Positions 57,435-64,000 of a DNA stretch of 64,000 bases are shown in pieces. Each line of letters begins with the position of its first letter. The stretch's first letter is position 1. The stretch lies in assembly GCA_036768485.1 (NCBI GenBank), contig JAVLUZ010000533.1, positions 372,001 to 436,000 of the forward strand. Direction: 5' to 3'. Source of the stretch: Mermis nigrescens. Lineage: Eukaryota; Nematoda; Enoplea; Mermithida; Mermithidae. The notes beneath the pieces are model-generated. The model saw nothing but the letters and a program-made list of their open reading frames with translations. It was not told the DNA's origin and searched no databases. The position numbers and the translations under genes were made by a program.

Positions 57435-60400
57435 CACTAAGGAGTTGTCTAATGCGCAGCTAGGGACCTGCTGGTTAAGTATTTGCAGTATGTATGGATA
57501 CCTAAACTGACAGCATGCCGCTGGGGAAGATACCCTACACACAGACAACTACAAAAACAACAACCCACAATCAGTGATCGGACCGAGGCCTCGGCCTCGG
57601 CAAGCCTCGGCGTTTTTTGGAGCCTCGGCCTCGGCGCCGAGGGCGAAGCTGAAAAAGTGCCGAGGCGCCGAGGGTTAAAATCAAATTTGAATAAGTTTAA
57701 TATGTCCGTTGAATATAAACTATTTAGAATGCATCTGCAGTACAAAGGCTATTTTTTACCTATAGACTTTTCTTGTGGTTTTAGTCGTGTACCCAGTTAC
57801 ACAAAGTTACATACAGCAAAGTGCCAATTTATTATTCATGTGATGACTAAGTTTTAATTCTCATGCTTGCTACATGGATCGGAAACAAACATTCACGAAG
57901 GGAGGGGTGATGGAGGTTTATTACCCCCTCTCAGTGTACAAGACTCAAGTCACTGTCAGACGATTTTTGGTGAAAACCTTTTGAATATTTTTGAACCTAA
58001 TTTTTACTATGGCAAAAGTGCAGCTAACTATTAGAATTTCCCGAAGTGATACAGTATTTTTGAATGTAAGCAAGAGTAAATAGACAAACTGTCACTATAA
58101 AACATGCATGTAACAGCTCAAAATTTTCGGAAGGGACGGCTAGAAATTTCGGGTGGGGGATTAGCTACTCTAATTCTATGTCAAAAATGGCAAAAGCACC
58201 TAAAATAGCCAACAAAGCGCAAATTTTCGCCAAAAATGGGGAGGGTGGGTCAAAATTTTCTGACGTTGGAGGGAAGGGTTAGGGAGGACGTCCAACCCTG
58301 GGCGGGTGGGGAATTCCCCAAAGCCCTTCCTGTTACACGTATGGTTTTCGGCCATTTTTATGAGAGAGGGCGTAAATGATTACGAATTTTCGGCCGAAAA
58401 TCGCAAAAACGCACCTAAAAATGGCCAATAAATGCAGGTTTTTGCCAAAAATCAATTTCGGCTCGTGCATTTTTTGGAGCCATTCTTATACAATGTTAAA
58501 ATACTTTCGTGGACAAAGTGATATTAATTATATCGTTTTTCAGTATTTTTTAGGAAATTTCAAAAAATTTTCGGCGCTTCGCGCAAAATATCGCTAATAT
58601 ACTGTATTTAGATTGAAGCAGAGGCATTAAACACTCAAAAATCAATTTTTGTGTAATCTAGGCATCTTTATGCAGATTTAAATATCTTTTGTATCCATTT
58701 ATACTGTTTTTAAAAATTTTATGCAAAACAAGTACTATTTAATAACTCAGCACATTTAGCTGTTCAAAGATAAAATTGACTAATTTATCCTGATGTTGCA
58801 TTGGATTTCTAAGCACAGTAGTGCTTATTACAAGATTTAATTGGCATATTACAATATCTGTAATATTTCTGATTTTGTAGTACAAGTTGTTTTAGCTTTC
58901 TCAGTCCAGTTTTATGTGTAAATTTCATCAGAAGCTCATAAAAATTTCGGCGCTTCGCGCCAAATAATCTTATGAACTATATCCAGGCCGAATTATCACA
59001 TTTAGGACCACGGTTTTTTGTATTCGGCAAAGATATTTCATGATGTACAGAGACTTATCAGGACTGTCTTTGTACATGCACAAAGATTTCTGGAGAGACA
59101 AAAACTGTAAAAAGGTGCAAAATTCCCGAAAATTTTCGGCGCATCAGTAATTGTCTGTCCTATATATCTTTAAAATAGTAGAATTTGCATTTAGAATGGA
59201 AAAAATGTCATATATTCAGAAACCCAGGAATTAGCTAAGATACGCTACCGAAGGTCGAAAACCCCTGTTTTACCACACTAAATCGCTACTGTACCATACT
59301 ATAATAGTACACAAAAATTTGCATGTACAAAATGTTCAAAGACTTTTGGATACCATTTTTGTACATGTAAAAAGGTATCTTGCACAAAAAACACTGTTTA
59401 GGACTGCATGCCGGTTGCAGGTCACACACTGGCAGTGTGTAAAAATATATTTATATAAAATATCTACAAAAATTTGTTCGCTCATACAAATACACTACTT
59501 AATTTACTGGTCCCCCATTTTGGGATTTCACCCTTCCCTCAACTCTGGACCTTGGAAAACTATGATCGGAAAGTACAGTGCAGTTTCCGTCATATTACCT
59601 ACCACACCAGAATTGGATGACTGAAAAGCGTGTTTAAACATGCATTACTGCAAAAGCGAGCACAACAATGGCTACGGTTCTGTCTTTACTTGTGTAGCTT
59701 ATTTCGTTTGTTCGTTTATTTCTTTGACACTGTTTTCTTATTTATTTATAGTAATAAAAGTTTTTAAGTGCTTGTTCAGCCATATTTTTTATTAACTTTT
59801 CCAAGTCTTCAACGGCAACTTGTTAAATTAAGTATGCTTTCATTCTGCTGACTTTATTAAATAAATCCTTCACACATTTAATCTACTATTATTGAGAATG
59901 ACATTCGATAAAGCGTTCAATATTACGATTATTCTCTAGCTCATGTGCATACAAAATATTCTAAGAGCAGTATTTATGGGTATAGGTATATAAGCTTGAC
60001 CCTCGGCATTACCCTCGGCCTCGGCCTCGGCCTCGGCCTCAGCCGAGGCAAGGATTTTAAGGCGCCTCGGCCTCGGCCGAGCCGAGGGTCCAAAAAGTAC
60101 CCTCGGTCCGATCACTGCCCACAATAAGTACCTTCAGGGCTTACCTAAGTACCTTGCTACACTTAGCGCTGGTCAGGGAGCTACGGCAATCTGCCTTTAT
60201 TCTTTCTCCTCAACCCTAAATACCTACTACCTAAAATCTCCACAGACGTAACTGGTCCAGTACCTATGGAGATTGCGGGAGGAAATTTCGACCACAGTTC
60301 CTAACACAGGAGTAATTAGATAGCCCTAGTGTTGGCCCGAGGTTCTCAGACCTATTTTAGACCAAAGGAATAATTTTCGCAAAAAGAATTAAAAGGTTTT

Positions 60401-61150
60401 GTGCCAGATTACCTATGGCGAAACTACTTACAAATTTAGGTTCCAGTAACACTCTGTACAATAAATACAACAACAAAGAGCTCTATTCCAGGCTGTCATC
60501 CACTATAAAATTATGTAATAATTTTTATAGGCTTTTAGTTCAAAAGAGAATTGATGAATTTTGAGAAAAATGATAACAAAAAGGTTTTCCCCATAAGTAT
60601 CCGGCAGTCGATGAGTCAAGGCCGGCCAATCCAATTCCCTAACTACCTGTGTTATAGTGTACCCCTAGGTAGCTGGTTTTTCTAGCTTTTATCTACACCA
60701 AACAATTTACAGACTATGGCTTTCACAAAGTCGAAGTCGACACACCAGGAAATAAAAAGGAGCACTGTCAAAAACTCCAGTCAAACTAATAATGGCAGAG
60801 GGGGATTTACAGTAAGAAAGAAAAAAGGGATTATAATTTGTTGACCAAAAAGTGCGCTACGTGCGCATGGCTTTTTCCAGTCTCTGCACAGGCTTAACTT
60901 GAATAGCGGTCATGTTGCCTATGTTTTGAATGTAAAGAAATAAAAGGGGACTTATATGGGTTCCACAGGTAATTCGCATTTGCGTGTCCCTCGCAACATG
61001 TAGCGATGTAATGTCCAACCAATTGACACTGCGTGGCTGGATAGCCTCCGCATGTCCTACTGTCGGATTCTATCCGACTGCTAAGTGGTCGGTAAACATG
61101 GCTGGATCGCCAAAATGGAACTCAATGACCGGATGGTCCAACTAAATGAA
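57435..61150 (+). repeat. Repeat X, copy 4, split by a 2.5-kb transposon
   Basis: 57435-57571 carries the left part (tgacagcatgccgctgg) and 60126-61150 the rest (cttagcgctggtcagg, ggaatgattc-like block, gcggtcatgttgcctatgtt). The element at 57572-60117 lies between. Confidence 0.65.
57572..60117. mobile_element. hAT-like element with cagtgatcggac ends, 2.5 kb
   Basis: Inverted ends cagtgatcggaccgagg and cctcggtccgatcactg. Exact duplications cccacaat at 57564-57571 and 60118-60125. Subterminal cctcgg repeats at both ends (57585-57675, 60000-60105). It contains family C, B and tttgtacatgtac fragments. No transposase. Confidence 0.9.
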
Positions 61151-61702
61151 CTAAGATGCGTTTTAGCCGTAAGTGTAACGGCCCATATAGATACACTATC
61201 TACACTCCTCCCCTCACCACAAAAAAATTTGGATCACGAGCCGAATTTTTCAAAATGGATGAAAATTGTCCGAAATATAAGAAAAATTGTTGGGATCCAA
61301 CAAATGGAAATTTTGAGTGAATTATTGAAATTTGTAGGTTGGGCCCACTGTGGAGGGGAAAATTTGAATTGAAAAGTATGGCGGCTGAATCCATGACTGA
61401 GCCCCTGTCAAGTAGTGCAGAGATAGGAAAAATAAATTTAAAGAAAAGAAAAATTAAGTAGATTTTAGATAAAATTAAGATGAGATAAGGCCAAAAATTG
61501 CAAGGGAAAAAAATCAACGAGATTGCAAAATTTAAAGCAAGATTTAAGGCATATGAAATGATGAAACGCGAAACTAGTAGCATTATGACAAGAAAAATTT
61601 TACGATAAAGCATGAATACATTGACATTGTCCAACAAACGATAACTGCTGGCCATGAGGCGTTGAGCGCAGAGTCCAAATATAGATTGAAAGCCAAACGT
61701 GG

Positions 61703-64000
61703 CTACTGGCGGCAACTGTGATCTGGCTTTGTCGTCAGAAAGAAGCGAGACGACCGAATCAAATGATGTGATGAGTCGCTAGATTCCATTTTGTGACGCT
61801 GCGATGAGCGATTGTCGGCTGATAGATTGATGCGCAATTGCATCTGTTCGCGCCAACGACAATGTTCATTGAAAGAAATCACATCATGCGTTGGCGACCC
61901 AAACCTGTAATAGATTTGCAGCTGGCTGGAAGGTGTAGCCGGATGGCGAAACTCCTCAAAATTTTGATTGGGGCGCAGCGGCAATGGGAAGCAGCCAAAA
62001 CAGCCTGAACTTCCAGTCAAACGCGTTGGTGAGCGCGATCGTTGTGGTTGTTGTTGACCACGACCTTTGATTGACTGCGGCGGTGACCGTGACTGCTGTG
62101 GAAAATGACCAAAGCTGCTGCTGGAACGCGGCGGTGAACGCGTTGGTGATGGGAAATGCCAAAAACATCCGCTTGAACGTGGCGGCAACAGTTGCTGCGG
62201 CATTGCTTGCGGCGGCAGAGTTGAATGCGGCCATTGCTGCATGTTCGACCACTGACCTGTTTGTTTGTGCAGCATTGACATTACCGGCTTTTGAGGTAGA
62301 GTTTGCCTGGAATGAGAAAAAGAAGAGGGTCCAGGTTTTGAATGCGATGGCTCTGATGACTCCGCTAGTTGGCAGCACACATGGGCTTGGGGGGTCTGGA
62401 CCCCCCAGAAACCAAAAGACCCCCCAGAAATCAAAAGACCCCAGAATTCACTTTTTGAAAATTTTTTTCGTTTTTTCGCAATTTTTTGATGCCAATGGAT
62501 AGTGCTTGATGAGAAACGTCAAAAAATGGTGTTTTTATCGCCATACCACCATTTTTAAGGCCATTTTTTGACCTTCAAAAAATCTTGGACCCCCAGAATT
62601 TTCTTGCTGCCCACATATGGTTGGCAGTAGATCATCGCTTGCCTCTCGCGTTGCTCTTTCCGTTTCTGGTTGGCCTTATATGCTTGTTGGGCATGCTTGT
62701 ATTTGTTCCGATCTCGTCGGCTGGCCCTTAAAAAAGGAATAGCTTCATGATAGGACCAAAGGCGTTCTATATACACCGTCTGATCCTCACATTTAATATC
62801 AGAAGCCACGGCTAAAGAGCCTGGCCAATGCATGACTGTGATGCGCGGCGGTGGCAGCGCCAAAATTGATCCCTGCTCGGCTTGTTCAATTATCATCTAA
62901 GCTCGGCGCATTTTGATTTGAGCCTGCAAAGAAAGTTTCAAGACATTTTGTCTCTTCTTCGCTTAGGGTCCAGATGGGCCCTGCAAAGTAGCGAAACGTT
63001 CCTGCGACTGATGTCTCTACTGAGTTTGGCAAATATTGTCCAACTCATCGGGTAGCTTTTTCTGAAAACGATTAGTGTTGTCAAGATTTGTGACGGCCGA
63101 ACTGGGTGGGCACAGATAAATCTGGATCCGTAGCTTTGCGAATACGCTGAATGTCACGATGCAATGCGACTGGATCCTCGATTTCTTCCACTAGTTACGG
63201 GAATTCCGGGAATGCTTCCCTCGGAAACTGAGTGTGAGTCGGGCCAAAGAATGCAGCAAGCAGCATGCGTCAAATTTGTTAACACATTCACCAGGCGATT
63301 CCAGGGTCGCCATATAGAGTAGCAAACGTGTAGAAGCGTTGATCCATATAGCACAACAGTGATGAAGCTTGCATCACATGCGCTGTAGCAAACACTGGTT
63401 TGCGGCTGAAAAATAGTTTCATATTCTCTCTTGAATCCGTGAAATGCTTCAAAAATATCGACCATTTGCCAAATTGTGATACACAAGGGCGCCGTATGAT
63501 CAGGCTGTGGCTGAATACGGTGCGAAAAAATTTGGGCTGCAATGTTGTTCCACTTCGTGTGTTCATTTGCGGCAGCGTTGGCACAAATGGATGATTTGCG
63601 ACATATTGAATGCTCACTTTGTAGAGCATGTAGCCAGTCATAATGAACATACGATTTTGAGTAAACAGCGGATCTGGATAGAACTGGCGATGGAAAACAC
63701 AGGGTTGCGTTATGAAATGCAGTGCAACCTGGTTCCTGGGGCCTTCGTTCTCTTCCACCTCAGTGGGTAACCGTGGTGAAATTGTTGGCCTGTCCGGCGT
63801 ATTTGTGATTTGACAAAATCGCAAGTATTGTGCATACTCGTACATTGCATTGTAGCAAACTTGAATATCATCACGCATGAGCCTTTGAACAACTCCACGC
63901 CTGCTTCCGGCCCTAGCCATTTGCGAAAATTGTGGAAATTTTCGACACACAAGCATGATTGATTCGTTTCTTGCAACTCTTGCATAACTCGATGAAAATA
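61703..64000 (-). pseudogene. Decayed copy 2 of the unrecognised protein family, interrupted by a MITE
   Basis: Read on the minus strand from the right edge: FITQPCVFHRQFYPDPLFTQ, RMFIMTGYMLYKVSIQYV, then in another frame PQPDHTAPLCITIWQMVDIF, then in the first frame RKPVFATAHVMQASSLL, DQRFYTFATLYGDPGIAW. Four in-frame stops follow within and after this (about 63287, 63278, 63269 and 63207) around AFFGPTHTQFPREAFPEFP and EEIEDPVALHRDIQRI. Downstream are MIIEQAEQGSILALPPPRIT and a basic stretch, split by the family A element at 62376-62619, then a Ser/Pro/Gln-rich tail to 61703. Clearly a pseudogene. The N-terminal part may extend past 64000. Confidence 0.75.
62376..62619. mobile_element. Family A hAT-like MITE inside the pseudogene, 244 bp
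   Basis: Ends cacacatgggcttgggg and ttgctgcccacatatg. Exact duplications gttggcag at 62368-62375 and 62620-62627. It splits the coding remnant between IYCQP and QLAESSEPSHS. Confidence 0.95.

Noticed and set aside
61200..61715. 171-codon hydrophobic frame on the minus strand
   Set aside because: It is the pyrimidine-rich complement of an A/G-rich stretch, giving Phe/Leu/Ile runs. It overlaps the 3' flank of the pseudogene and has no recognised motif.
62071..62502. Plus-strand Ala/Val-rich frame of 143 codons
   Set aside because: Shadow of the Ser/Pro/Gln-rich minus-strand tail and runs into the family A element.

Overview
The window is animal nuclear DNA: AT-rich, with spliced genes on the minus strand and non-coding space packed with nested transposon remnants. 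The clearest gene is a cofactor-independent phosphoglycerate mutase (iPGM) of the nematode type. Eleven phase-compatible exons run from 32389 down to 434, and the last exon(s) lie beyond position 1. iPGM in an animal, together with a two-copy Ser/Arg/Pro-rich protein family at the right end, makes me suspect a nematode, perhaps a mermithid of the Romanomermis type. That is an inference from memory, not proof.

Layout. (1) 1-32389: iPGM, with introns of up to about 9.9 kb filled by transposable elements. Intron 10 (3481-13484) contains a tRNA-like sequence split by two insertions. (2) 32390-34252: upstream region of iPGM with a palindrome, a hairpin and a 56-bp tandem duplication. (3) 34253 to about 39483: scattered candidate exons of an unrecognised minus-strand gene, split by a pogo/Tigger-like element that carries a hAT-like element inserted inside another of its own family. 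(4) 42481-53670: a second minus-strand gene of unknown function, supported by six exons with matching splice phases. (5) 54580-54710: a broken ribosomal protein L21 fragment. (6) 55194-57136 and 61703 to the right edge: two decayed copies of one unrecognised protein family. Between them lies a dispersed GC-richer repeat (repeat X) split by a 2.5-kb element.

The main result is the number of transposons whose boundaries can be set by eye. At least 27 insertions have recognisable ends and a flanking direct repeat of 8 bp (18 exact, the others with 6-7 of 8 matching), the target-site signature of the hAT superfamily. They are frequently inserted into each other, up to three levels. None carries a recognisable transposase, so all look non-autonomous. 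Many families share an internal hairpin, ggcgcgaagcgcc or its reverse complement. A 1.1-kb element has terminal inverted repeats built from an 18-bp minisatellite.

The three gene regions are all on the minus strand, but nothing suggests a shared function or an operon.
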